Positions 50,016 through 62,492 are shown, counted from the stretch's first letter. The stretch is 64,000 bases of DNA from Strongylocentrotus purpuratus (GCF_000002235.5 NW_022145596.1:5080352-5144351); one strand, 5' to 3'. Notes: generated by a model not told the origin, from the sequence alone. Program-made: numbers and translations.

Positions 50016-50654
50016 ACATTATCAGGAGTGGAATCGGTGTGGAATCCCTTGTCGGGTGGTGAGACCGGAGTACATAATAAAACATTTCCACCATTGACGG
50101 GGTAGTATGAATAATCGATTGGTTGGCAAACTTTCGATGATTAAAATCTACAATCCTGGGTTTGTTTTTCACACCAATGAGTTAAAGTGTGAAGGCAAAG
50201 TACATAGTGCGTCCCCTAGCACAATGTATAATGTCTATACATACGTGTTGATTCGGACATGATGTGTATATTTAACATGGTGAAGGAAGAGAGGGTTGGG
50301 CGTTGTCCCCAAAGTTTCGCAATTACATTGACGTAAGTTTGACGAGAGATAGAAAATGAATACGGAGGGTGTCGGAGAGAGAGCGAGAGGGGAGGTGGAG
50401 GGGAGAGAGGGTGAGAGGGAGATAGGAGGTGGTAAGAAGAAAGAGAGAGAATGCCCCACAGAAAGCTTGCATGGTTGGTGAAATTTCACCCTCGGAATAA
50501 TGCTTTCAGGCATATTAAACAAGTTAAAGCTGCGATGTGTATAATTTCATAAACGTAGCTTTTAACAGGCGATTCATAAACCTAGACACGTTGGATCAGG
50601 AATGGTAAGACTGATGCGTGCGCACACGACGCATCATTTCTAATTGCCTTATTA

Positions 50655-50692
50655 CATACGCTAATCAGAACCGGGAAGGAAATTAGCGTATG
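50655..50692. repeat. Perfect 11-bp inverted repeat
   Basis: CATACGCTAAT (50655-50665) and ATTAGCGTATG (50682-50692) flank a 16-bp spacer. Confidence 0.8.
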
Positions 50693-51172
50693 CGTTAGTA
50701 TTCACGGTAATTGCAATTCTTTGTTTCCACTGTTTTGTTTGCGTTCACTTTGACTACGGTGTCACTCAATCTCACACGGTGCATACACAACAACACAAAT
50801 CGCACCAGCCGGCGACGCAGCCTTGCGTCAGTTGATCTATGACGCGGCTCGTGCAACGGCAGAATATCTGAGCTTATGGTACAGAATAAGTGCAGCAAGA
50901 GCAAAAAAAACTGTCCATATCAATATGTTTATTATGATAACCCCGCTGGTGACACTATAAGCTCTATTGTAGCAAATGAAAGAAAAGGTTAAACATTTGC
51001 AACAGTATACGCACTCTCACCCCGGGAAAGGGCATTTTTAAAATAACACCGAGAGTAGTTGTACCACTTTTAAAATTCAGTGCTACAAGCCTAATCCCCG
51101 TCTCAATTTGGTGTAGCAATTGTTACCATGGAGTATACATTACAAATGTCTGGTGACTTGATCCGCTGTACC

Positions 51173-51606
51173 GATGGCGTAGCATGGTCTCAGTCATTGG
51201 GGGGTTGCATGGTTCTGCTATATCGTAGAACAAGATCCAGTGTATGTATTGTTGTCTTGAAATGTCTCCATGGTACCTAATGTCACGTTGATTTTCTTCG
51301 TGCGTTTTTTCTTCATATTTTTATCTCGTTTCACTCTTTGTTCAGTTCAGAATATAATTGGCTCCTGAATGATTATTTCTTCTTTAAATTCTGCGTTCTC
51401 TCACTCTCTCTCTCTCTCTCCCTCTCTCTCTCTATTCATTTCAGAAGATTATATTGGCTTCTTGATTGAATTAGACTTGTTTTTGTATAATGTTCATATC
51501 CTCGGCACATCAGATGCTTTAGGTGCTCCGATCTTATCATTCGGTAGGAGGGGATACAATATTGCCCAATGTGCCCCCTTCCTCCTCCTCCTGTGCTACG
51601 TCACCA
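51173..51606. mobile_element. Degenerate hAT-like MITE
   Basis: The left end is GATGGCGTAGCATGG and the right end is near the inverse of GGTGACGTAGCACAGG. Like the element at 24252-24967 it has a CAG and ATTG then G-run after the left end and a CT microsatellite inside (about 51400-51434). No target-site duplication. Confidence 0.45.
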
Positions 51607-53300
51607 CAGTGCACAATGTATCAAACCAGACTGCACAATGGATAGCAATGGCGACGTTTAGGATTTGCCCCTGAGTTATTCGCTGCCGTTTTTTTGTCAT
51701 TCAAAATTGACCGAATCAGTTCTGAACAGTGAACAGCATTCCATCATAGATATACAAAGAAATTCAATTCCATCAAAATTATAACCAATTACTGCATCAA
51801 TTTTGCAGCCTAGTTATTTTATATTATCTAGTGACTGTCATTTCAATTCAGAAGTCCGGATCTCTTTTTCATGACAGAAAAATAATAAAATTGCGATTAA
51901 CATTCCAACTTTTGTAGACTTTATCAGACCCTCAAGGTATTGAGATACCGTCGCACGAGGAAATGACTTAAAATTTTGCAACAAAATAAATAAACACTTG
52001 CAGCTTCCCCAAAGGGTGCACATATTTTGAACATCGCAATATGCCATTTTACATTCTGGATTAGAGGGTGCAACAATGTTCCTCCACATGTTCACACAGA
52101 AAATGAAGGCAACCCGCGAGACCGATGTCGGTGTTGCGAACCTTTAGACTCCTTTTCTCAGGTTTCATGAGACTGATATTGTTGTCAGTCTACAAGTATA
52201 TCCCCCAGCGATTCAAACTTTGCCCCTTCAGATGTGCCCTTTTATCGGTTCCTTTACGGTACGAAATGAGACTTTATTTCTTGGTTGGTATAACCTTTAC
52301 ATGTGGAATAGTGAATATCACTCTAACTTATTTAGTGTAGATTACACCTAAATATTAGGATCTGAGAAGGCCGTAACAGACAGAGACTCGCTCCAATGGT
52401 TTGATTCAGGTGCTCTGCTCTACGATTTTGTTTTATATTAGATATAAGGTTAGGATTATGGTCGTAATCGGGTTTTCGGTGAGGTTTTTAGGATTAGAGT
52501 TAGGCTTTGGTGTATTTGGGGCTCATGGTTGAAGTAACACATTCGGTTAGTGTAGGGTGATGACCGCGGAGCAAACGTCGCGTCGCCGGACCATAACTGT
52601 GTGTCTGACATGAGTACAACTAGGTTACTTGCGTTCACGGTTAAAGTTTCAGATTCGTCTAGTGTAACAGCAGCAGTTGTCCTCGGAATATGAGTCGTAG
52701 AACCCTATCTGGTTCACCGCAGTACTTGTAGGGTGTCGAATATATCGTGACTATAACCGCCACTTGTCTTACAAACACAAGAAGGTGAAAATGTCATAAA
52801 ATCAATGTAAGCGAATGTCACAATGCATGTGATCTGGTGAAGTACACGCCTAACACAATTTTGCAACAACATTGATTTCATTGATTTGTTTTATTCTCTT
52901 TCATTACAGACAACCCCTATGGGTAATACATATTGCTCTTCCCAATATAACTGTCTGTATAATTGTATTTATTTTTAAGATATATGTAGAAATGCACATT
53001 GAACTGAGCAGTACAAAATTACCACAAAATACCAAGACGTGTGTGTAGAGATAAACGTCAATAAAATATAAAGGCATGCAGGAAAAGATAGAACGTAGAC
53101 CGACTTAAAGCATATTCACAGAATACAGATGATTTTTCAAATTATATTCTGAATAATCATAATCACTGATAATTGGTAAATTGCTGTGTCTTTACACTTG
53201 GTGGGTATCTGGTCTGACATTATAAAGGTAATATTGCATTTAGTTCAGTTTGGAGAAACTCTGGTAAACTTCGTGTAGATAATGCATAATGTCGTTATAA

Positions 53301-53683
53301 TTAAAGGGATCGTTTAACAGTGGTAAATTTGAGATACACGACCCTACGTGTTATCAGTGTCTGTGATATGGTGTAATATTGAAGCCCTAAAAAAATTGCG
53401 CTTCAAAATGATCAAGAAGTGCCTCAAACAAGTAAAAATCTTTGAGTGACTGGTTTTAATACTCGTTTTCCCCAATAGACTGTAGTGTTATGAAAACCGT
53501 CAGGCGAACGGTTTTCAAAATTTGTAATTCCAGTCATAAATATCTTGATAATCAGACAGGCGATTGGCTTGTAAAAGTCACGGGGTTCCTGACTGACCTA
53601 AAGGTTTATAATTATCATTGCATCATGAGCTAAATCCAGAATTTTATTTCAGAATCTGAGACAAAGTTACCGGATCCCTTTAA
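53301..53683 (+). mobile_element. TTAA-type non-autonomous element, copy B (383 bp)
   Basis: The left end is TTAAAGGGATCGTTTAAC and the right end is the inverse of TTAAAGGGATCCGGTAAC, so the terminal repeats are about 18 bp and TTAA is intact on both sides. Compared with copy A (20959-21314, inverted) it has an extra stretch near 53494-53524 that includes the inverted pair GAAAACCGT/ACGGTTTTC. No coding capacity. Confidence 0.82.
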
Positions 53684-56490
53684 GACACTAGAGGTACTTA
53701 TTTACAGAAATGATTCACATCTCTATATATTAACACTGACATATTGTCTAGTTATATTGCATTAGTGTTAACTTTATTCCTATTATTAAAACTAAGCCTG
53801 AAACAAATCGCTGTACAAGCATGGACGCTGCCATACATATTTACAGTAAGCATAGTAAACATACAAATGCAGTAATAAATTACCCATATACAATGTAATT
53901 CTGTGGTTATTCGTGTCTGCATAGCTATAGCAATCTAAATGTCCTTTATCTTTATCTTGCTCTGAACAAATTTATCCACCAGTTTGTATTGTCGCTTTAT
54001 CGCTGCTAGGTGTCCGATATCTTCGCCTATTGTCTTGCATAATTGGTCAACAAAAAGGATTACTTTTAAAGGCATTATTGCAGCCTGATTTTACGTTTTT
54101 CTAAGGAAAAGATGGATGTAAAAATTCGTTATCGTTTCCTTATTTCCATGTTAGATAATCTGCTGGAAAGTATAATAAACTGAAGTAAGCGAGGCTTTGT
54201 AAGACACTTAAATCTCAAGTCAATCAATATCTGGCTTCTGCAGGACTATAGCTTAATAAGCAAAAGACGACATCTTTACCAAGAAATTTTGTCAATTTGC
54301 GAGTTCAAGCGAATCATTTTAATCGTCCAACTGCTCGATAAACATTGAAATAATGACTTTTAAGTTTAGTTCCACTTGGATAAATGAACGGTAAGCCTAT
54401 ATGGTCTAGTGGGACTTCAAAACCTTTTCCCCATGTGATACATCACCGAAGTTGTATTTGCCTCCATACATTTTTTCAAACCTGTTTTGAGATTAAGAAG
54501 GGTACCTGGTTGGCACTATATATGATGCATTTCACCTTCACAAAACACACCACAAATCAATACGATTGTTGGACCTTACTTGACAGGCCAGCATCAATAA
54601 AAGAATAAAGCAACTCATCTTCCATGTCCACCCAAGGAGGATACAAAGCGACCATCCTTGGTCTAAAATTGTCTTATGACCTGTTTAGTGTATCGCTGAT
54701 GAATGCTTTGCCACACATCGAAATCGATTGGAGCCGCGATGCGTAGCAAAGTACTGCTAATACTTTCCAATCGTCTCAAACTGTGATAAAATTGATTAAT
54801 CGGTTAATGATCGATATTTGATTGTCTGCGCGATTGCATGGCCGCGCAGATAGCCCCCTGCGAGCGAACTCCCTCCTTGTCGGGCATTAAACTGTGGCAA
54901 TGGCAATCAGAATGACTCTTTCAACACTAAATTTTAAAGTTGGAAGAAAGTGTTCATGATGTATATGTATTTCTAATTTTCAATGTAGGTTAATATAAGG
55001 TGGTTGCTTTTTCTATTAAAAATTAGCCTTGGTGTATCCATTTACAGTCCTGTCATTATCGACCGAATTGGTACCATACATTGTATTCTTAAGTGATCAA
55101 GGTGTATTTGTACCTGTAGAAGTAAGGGCATGCGTTTTACGAGCGTTGGTCTATATGGGAACTTATATACGTATCATACATTTCCTAACTGACAATTGAC
55201 TGATCATGTGTGTTAGTATTTAGTAAACGTTACTTTCAATTGGTTGATTATATATTTAAAATGTTAATGTCAAAACTTTCCCTTAGCCTTTGATACAATT
55301 CTTCTATGTAGTTACAGTATCATTTGTACCATGAATACAATACGTAGTTATTCGTCATTTCAAAATGGTTAATAGACTTGCGAAACTAATCATTATGCAA
55401 TACTATAGGCACCAGGGCAAATCAAAACAAATTATTAACCAACTAAATAGATGATTGGTGAAATATATATTCTGTTTTATTCCGAATAATCTCTGATAAT
55501 TTGTCTGTGTGCAGATGTTTATTCGATTCTAGCCTCTCAGACTCAGTTAGTTAGTAAGTTTGTAATTTTAGTAATTAAAACGAGACATTTCGCCACCGAT
55601 GTATCACGGTGTTGCTAGACGAACTGGTTATGCATAATGGTGACGTATCGGTATCGCTATACATTACATTGTGAAAAGGTTACTGGTTTGAGAGGACATT
55701 TTACAATCTATTAATCTAACCGATGTACAGGGCGCAAGACTTGTAAGATGAGCTGATAAATTGTTGCTATCCACATACAATCTCAGATCAGAGAGACAGT
55801 TTCGTCGGAAAATGGGGAAAATCGCTAGAAAGAAGTTCAATAGACTGGTGATAAAACGTTGTAAATTAGTGGGGGCTGGGGGAATGTTTGTATAAATGCA
55901 AGCCTTTTCAAATCTTGCCTTTTACTATACCCAACATCATGAGGTCATCATTGTCTCTTCGGCGTTGTGATTAATTGCAATTTTATGTCCCACTTGTCGT
56001 TTGCATGTCTAAACATTAATGCACACGTTTGTGTGTATAGAGGCTATTTGATCAGTCTACAAAGCCTTACTTTTGTTATACACGCATCGCGAAATAAAAT
56101 CGCACAATGGCCCAGGAATGCGGGTCCTAGGCCAAAGAATAAAGACCAGGAACGGTCCGAGGACCCTTAAAAGATGGCTTCTAATCACTCCGTAAATTAT
56201 ATGAGTTAAGAATCTTTGTTGACATGGGATTACGTATCGATCCATTTACGTAAACTTTTCTTCGAAGACGAAAAGGAGCTCTTTACAGCAGATCGATATT
56301 TTCCCAAAGACCTATTACTTTAAGGGAATCCTCGGCCGACACCCCACCTTTCACTGCTACCTTTTCATCCTTAATTAGCATAGTTCGCATATAAAAGAAT
56401 CATGCTTTGAAAAAGAAGGAAGAATTTTTCGCGGACACCATTCCTTTGAATGTTCCCTATTGAAGAAAATTGCGACCTCGAGATTTTTAA
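53684..56490. other. INF2 intron sequence without recognisable genes
   Basis: AT-rich. No exon, RNA gene or structured repeat was recognised. Confidence 0.6.
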
Positions 56491-56494
56491 AGCG

Positions 56495-56939
56495 CAGTGG
56501 CGGATCCAGGGGGGGGGTTGGGGGGGGTTGCAACCCCCCCCTTGGGCGGCCCCCCCCCCCCCCAAAAAAAAAAAAAAAAGGAAAAAAAAAGAAAAAAAGA
56601 AAGAAAAAAAGAAAGAAAAAAGAACGCACGTTGGAGAGAAACCCTTTCAAGTGCAAATATTGTGAGAAGATATTCAACTCATCAGGTAACTTAACCAAAC
56701 ACATGATAACTCTGGATATAACTGTGTATTTAACTGTTACTTGATTTAAAAAGACGTTATCATGCACTGCTTTTTATGGTCTCCATTGTGTTAATAGATG
56801 CCAGGAAAACATCACTTACGGGGTTCAAATAAACACCCCAAAAAAAATCGGCTCGCCGCTTCGCGGCTCGTGGACGATGCTCCGCATCGTCATTATTTTG
56901 GTCAACCCCCCCCTTAGCAAAAAGCTAGATCCGCCCCTG
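56495..56939 (+). mobile_element. Non-autonomous element carrying a zinc-finger fragment, copy 2
   Basis: The left end is CAGTGGCGGATC and the right end is the inverse of CAGGGGCGGATC. AAGCG (possibly AAGCGC) occurs at both flanks, which may be a 5-bp duplication or an 8-bp one damaged by a small deletion. From about 56620 to the end it matches copy 1 with two substitutions, one single-base indel and homopolymer length changes. Orientation is the same as copy 1. Confidence 0.8.
56625..56744 (+). pseudogene. C2H2 zinc-finger gene fragment (captured, broken), second copy
   Basis: It carries the same relic as copy 1: a linker RTHVGEKPF in one frame and the finger FKCKYCEKIF...LTKHM in another, with the second His missing. 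Because both copies share the frameshift and the lost His, the damage was already present in the mobile ancestor and did not arise at each site. Confidence 0.75.
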
Positions 56940-56944
56940 AAGCG

Positions 56945-59900
56945 CGACGAAACATTGCACATATTTTTGGTAAATTTATTTTTAGATGTCTGAACTGAGA
57001 TTGCCCCGTGAGCTCTACAAAGGGATGTCGGATTGAATAATCAATTTGAAATGAAACACTTTTCAATTTGCTCATCATCGTCCCTGTATGTTTTCGAAAA
57101 TTAAAAACGTGGATTGGAGGGTCTCAGGGGAGCTGGGTGTTTCGTTTGCGTTTCGCCTCGCCCAATAATTGAAAAGTGTCCGATAAATGAAGAGTATCTC
57201 TTTCTGTTCGCTAAAGAGAAACACAAATTGATGATGGCTGTGATTGCTCTGAACTGCAATTGTTATCCTGAAGATGATTGGTAAATAGTACTTTTAACTG
57301 ACAACCTTGTGTTTGCTTTTTTTTTATTTGCGTCATGGGAGACACCTTACAATGAGAAGACTTGAGGGAGCATCTTGAGTTGGACAGGCGTAATAATGGC
57401 TGTCAGAAATTTATTAGAAATGTAGGTCAATTGTTTGTCGCTTACGTTATTGAACATAATTAAAGAAACTATTATCCGACACAGAAAATGTCGCCGCATT
57501 AAAAACAGCTATCAAATTGAAAATCAAATAAAGAATCACGGTCACGTAAAAGAACATACATTGACTGAAGCAAGTGTTTCATTCTTAATATGAATTTAAA
57601 TGAATTAAAATCTAATAATGTAGTTATCATTCATGTAAAGAATCATGTACTAGTATCGCTTAACTCATTTACACAAGTTTGAACACGCAAGGTCAAGTGC
57701 TATAATATGATTGTCAACGCACTTCATGATGTTATATGAAATTTAATAATCGTATTGCCTGACGCAGGTGGCGACCCCGCAACACACGCACACGTTTCTT
57801 CATGCTTACGTCACAGCCTAAGATTGTTTAACACATCGGCGTATATATAGAGGTGTGTGCGTGTGTGGAAGTGTGTGTAGGGGGTGGGGGGGGGACGGCG
57901 ATCGAACTACCATAAAAAAATTGACACGGGCAAGCCAGTTGTTTCCATATGTTACCAAGTATTGCGGACCGATGAACTCAATTAACATTGAAAGTATCCT
58001 TGGTATTTGGACTGATGAAACAAGCTCAAGTTGAGAGATCAACTTGATCATAAAATCATCAGTTCTTGATGTAGTCAGTAACGTAAGGGACACAATATCT
58101 TGCACATGCTCATCTTTCGATTGTGGGCGGCGGGGGGGGGGGGGTGGCACATCTTTCATCTTTCGGAAATCCGTCCACTTTGTGGGCACTTTCGCGGTGG
58201 CTACCCCATAACAACAAAGCTGGCATCACCATTAAGAGCGCCTGCTGGATGTTTTACACTGTAGTATGTAAATGGTTGAACTGATACAAGATCCCAGTTT
58301 CTACACGGCCCAGATTGCTTCGCATGTAGGTTTAAAAGAAATCTTTTGATTTAGGTCAGAGTTCTATTTAAGGTTGAAATTTTGTCAATATTTGGAGCTC
58401 CGTCGTAGTATCCATTGCAATCCCCTTTGTTCCTATATAGGTTTGTTTGTACTGTAGAAACCAACAGTTGGGTCAACTTTCTCGGTTTGTATGGTAAGAA
58501 GAATGAGTGGGTGGTTTTGTAAAGGTATATAGGTCGAAACAGTAGAACAAAAAGTTTTCAAAGATGAAAAACTGCGGGTTATAAAGTCGATTATATTTTG
58601 GAGTTGTGGTCTCGAATAATATGAAGACTATTTTCCTTACGATTATGACAATGACGTTATCTCATGCTGTTTAGATTGAGAAAGAGAGGGGGAGAAAAAG
58701 AGAGAGAAAGGGAGAGAGAAAGGGAGAGAGAGAGAGAGAGAGCAAGGAGAGGGAGGATAGATAGAGGGGGTAGAAAGAGAAGGAGGGGGAGAGGGAGAGG
58801 AAATTGAGTTGAAATTAGAGGAAGAGCGGTGGACGATAGAGAGGGAGGGAGCGAGATATTTGGGGAGGGAGTTGACGATACAAAGATTTCAAAATGTGTT
58901 TATACGTGTAGTAACAATTTTTTTAAATGAGAACAACATAAATACAAACACTGAAATAAAAACTGTAAGCCATAGAAATGATAGAAGTTTACTTGTTTTT
59001 GCATCCTGACTTCTTTGAACCACTGACCTTCTCTACGGCGTCTCTTCCCACCTTTACCACGTGACCTCCCAACCGAATAAGGCAAACTGCATGCAGCTTC
59101 CATGATATAGTCCTACATTGCGTGTCGACGAAGGGTAATATTTTGATAAAGTGTGGGAATTTTCGACTTATTTACAGCTGATAACCATCTCAAGTGCGTG
59201 CTGACGTTCTTTGAACCGTTACTACACCGCCATTGACTGCCTGCCCCTATTATCAGAAGACAGACCTACGAAATAATCGTCATTACGTGTATCACCTGCA
59301 GTTCCGAAAAGTTTTAATAATTGCAAAGTTATTACAACGGGCGGGGGTTTCGCTACTCCACCAGCGACAATGACAATCAAAACGGATTTAATCAGATTTT
59401 GATATTTGATGAAAAGATTAGTGGCATGTTCGTGGACTGTTCCTTAAAGGTTTTTGAATTATTCTGCGTTCGATAGAATGAGTGGTTGAATGGAACCCAA
59501 TTAATTTGTAGACGTAACTTGCGGTCGTGCATTGTCACAAAATATGTATAAGAATCATAAAGAGAATTCAGAGTTTGGGCATACAAATATCCGTCATAAT
59601 TTGTCACCTTCTTTGCGTGCGTTGTCGTCTGATCCGAACCCACACACCGAGACATAATTGTTATTGAAAACATGAATTCCTTGATTCCATTATAATGAAA
59701 AGAGAAGAAAATAACAACCTTAAGACTTGTTATGATTGCAGATTGTAATTTGTTTGCTCAAATGGCTCAATCCGAATTGAACTCTTGATGTGTATTTGTT
59801 TGTGAGAACGAAGGGGTTTTACCCCCTACAGTGGGAGGTCGCAAAATAAACGCTCCGTAGGGGTATTTTTGCAGATTTCTGCCATATTTTGGGGCCCCGG

Positions 59901-60880
59901 CGGCTCGGTTATCAAAGCAACATATCGTGGGAGAAGAACGTGGAATATGAGAGTGGAAATGGATAATGTGGTCCATCAGATGAAGACACACCTCCAAAAC
60001 CGAATTATACCGAGTCGAAAACTCGCACAAAAAGAAACTCATTGCACTATAAATGAAGGGTTCCCATATTTATTTTATAACAAATACAACGAAACAGTTG
60101 ACCTGATAAAATTTAAATATAGCAAATATATATCATTTATTAGGTTCTTAGTTGAGAATATCATTTGTCTCCATGTAGGAGTTTAAAAAGAGTTCCATTT
60201 TGAAGCCTGTAATAATAATTAACAAAAACAACAGAGTTGGAAAATTTAAAAACCAAAAGAAGAAGACAAAAAAGCATGACAAGCAATTTCGATTATTCGG
60301 ACAACGGTCCAATGAGATTCTGTAAGTTGTCGTCTTGGTTAAAAGCAACACAGAAAAAAGAATGGAATCTAGATAGATATATAAACCCACAATTTAATAA
60401 AATGCAAAATATATTTAGTCATCTCGGTACTATGGTGTCTTTAAAAACATATAAATAGAGTTTCCTTATTTAAAACGTGTTGGCATATATAGTCACTCTA
60501 CTAAAACTGCAGTTTAGCCCAGATATGCTATAAATACTCGGAGGGGGGGGGGGGGGGGGGGCATGAACAGGTGAGTTAACCTCCTAACACCTCGAAGTGA
60601 CGGATAAATATTCTAAATCTAGGTTGAGAATCACCCTTTCAAATCAAAGGCAGGTGGGGAATTATGAACTTGTGAAGTAAGATTTTCGTTCTTCCATTAA
60701 GCGTTCCCGCGGGACTGTACAGAGGCATGTGTCCAGATCAACCTTAGAAAGCTCTGGCAATGATCTCTAAATCAAGAGAGTGTTTTTTAATTGCCTCTAC
60801 CTGTTTTACGGCCCATGGTGTCCAATCTTGGTTTGATAAAAGGTAATCATAAGATCTTGAAATGGAACGGCATGTCGAGA
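56945..60880. other. INF2 intron sequence without recognisable genes
   Basis: It contains a GT-rich tract and G-run near 57850-57895, a G-run near 58130-58144, a purine (GA) tract at 58676-58800 and 19 consecutive G at 60543-60561. The open frames at 57818-58189 and 59869-60186 resemble no family I know. Confidence 0.6.
58676..58800. repeat. (GA)n purine-rich microsatellite
   Basis: GAGA and GGGAGA units over about 125 bp. Confidence 0.85.
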
Positions 60881-60889
60881 TAACGAGTG

Positions 60890-61110
60890 ACACTACCGCT
60901 ATGGCTCAGTGGTGAAACAGAGATCTCGTAACCGGGAGGTCCTGGGTTCAATACCAAGTCGATGGGCAAGTGCCCTTTGGTAAGGTATTAATCTTCGATA
61001 TTAAGTCTCTAGGAGAGGATGCCATTGTTGCTATTTATCATAATGAATTATAACAAGATAAAACTGATGAAAATTATGAAACTGACCGATCTCCTAACTT
61101 TCCAATTAGG
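60890..61110 (+). repeat. tRNA-derived SINE
   Basis: It has an A box TGGCTCAGTGG (60902-60912) and a B box GGTTCAATACC (60945-60955), followed by a body with TGCCCTTTGGTAAGGTATTA related to the SINE at 18250-18420. It ends about 220 bp upstream of the second INF2 coding exon. Confidence 0.75.
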
Positions 61111-61332
61111 TGTCAGTTTATTTTGTTATTAGGGCGAAATATTGCACGGTCCACACATCGCGATTTCTACAAAATATGGCGTAGATGCTAACCAACTTTC
61201 ACCCGTGCTTTCGTTATTTCAATAAATCGCCATGTTTGGACCATAACAGGCCTAATATGGACAATGTAATCACTGTCAAAAGAGTACAAATGTAATAATT
61301 TGTCTCTCTTTTTGTTAATTTCTTTTTTCTAG

Positions 61333-61448
61333 CCCTGGACACGGATAATGCCCCCGTCAAGAAGCAAGTATTTGAGCTGCTGTCAGCTCTGTGCATGTAC
61401 TCTGCGGATGGGTACGCACGAGCTATCGATGCCTTGGGACATTATAAG
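61333..61448 (+). CDS. INF2: INF2-like formin, second coding exon (residues 212-250), gene continues beyond window
   Basis: This exon continues the DID. The acceptor is a pyrimidine tract followed by CTAG (AG at 61331-61332), and the donor is AAG|GTAAGA at 61449. The leading CC completes codon 212 with the G from the previous exon (GCC, Ala), so the reading frame is continuous. Residues 220-235, [16 protein letters not shown], are almost the same as vertebrate INF2, followed by DALGHYK (244-250) where vertebrates have DALDHYK. Cys232 corresponds to human Cys151 and Leu213 to human Leu132, positions I recall as mutated in human INF2 kidney disease. The exon ends in phase 0. From memory, both exon boundaries fall where the human coding exons also end. 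No following exon was recognised up to 64000, so the coding sequence is partial at its 3' side. Confidence 0.93.
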
Positions 61449-62094
61449 GTAAGAACAATAACACTTTCATCTTTCTTTTTCATTTATCCGGAGAAAGAAA
61501 AAAGTAAAGCAAATCAGCAGACATGTTTACCCTATTGTATAATTTGGTAAAATGTCATGATCTAAACGGTTCGGAATTCATTCTTTCAGTGCAACATATT
61601 ATTCTGATCAGGAAAAAAAACAGTTAGACATTAATTTCGTAAAGCCCTTTACAGTTGTGTAAATTTGAGGGAAACTTTAGTGAAAAAAACAGTGGCTAAG
61701 TTGTGCTTCCTTTTATAAATGCTCGTGAGAAAGTGTCAGACCTAATGATTGTCGACTGCGTTTCTTGCAAGCATTAGCCGAAAAATGCCGTCAAATGTCA
61801 CCTACTAAAGCAGTATTCAATATGCCGTGTACATGTATTTAACCTGGTGATTTTGATGCCCCAAACAATTCGTGCATATTTTTGTCACAGTCTAAATATG
61901 TTGAATAACACAGTTACTTTTTTCCTTCTAAAACCCTTATTGTAAGTTGATAATCAAAACACCTTTCATCGGACACAGACCGATTATGCAAATTGCTTTA
62001 TCCAGACTGACCACTTTTCTTTTCTTTCTGGGGTCTCCCCCGTAATATAAAGCAAAGTCACAAGACTGCGAGGTCGCACATCATTTTGTGCTAC

Positions 62095-62131
62095 AATAGA
62101 TTTTGCAATAGATTTTGCAATAGATTTTGCA
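62095..62131. repeat. Short tandem repeat, three units
   Basis: AATAGATTTTGC is repeated three times head to tail. Confidence 0.9.
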
Positions 62132-62195
62132 TTTAATTTGTTCAGCCGTCCGGTTAGCAATCAGAAATCGGTGTTTACATGTTGGTGTATGCAGA

Positions 62196-62225
62196 GAACT
62201 CTCTCTCTTCCTCTCCCTCTTTTGT

Positions 62226-62264
<39 letters not shown>

Positions 62265-62401
62265 TACTCACAAAAACACACCCACGTTTGCAAACCCAAA
62301 CACGCACACTCACAATTCTCTCTTTCTTAAACTTTCCTATACCCCTCTCTCACGCTCTCTCTTCCCCCACCCCCCCTCTCTCTCTCTCTCTCTCTCTCTT
62401 G

Positions 62402-62446
<45 letters not shown>

Positions 62447-62461
62447 ACACACACTCTCTCA

Positions 62462-62492
<31 letters not shown>

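Larger units (their letters stand above)
29873..61332 (+). other. INF2: INF2 intron between the two coding exons (31.5 kb)
   Basis: The intron starts GTGAGT and ends TTTTTTCTAG and interrupts codon 212 in phase 1. I see no further coding exon inside it. It holds most of the mobile elements listed separately, in both orientations. Its length means anything inside is co-transcribed with INF2 pre-mRNA. Confidence 0.9.

Noticed and set aside
52440..52560. TTAGGG-like telomeric repeats
   Set aside because: Only scattered TTAGG-type words; no tandem telomere array.
56375..56767. 130-codon minus-strand open frame, also seen at 30654-30926
   Set aside because: It is the antisense of the zinc-finger fragment; the plus strand has the recognisable C2H2 motif.
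59869..60186. 105-codon open frame
   Set aside because: No domain recognised and no splice evidence; treated as chance.
60895..60970. Possible tRNA gene
   Set aside because: A and B boxes are present but the acceptor arms do not pair and a SINE body follows.
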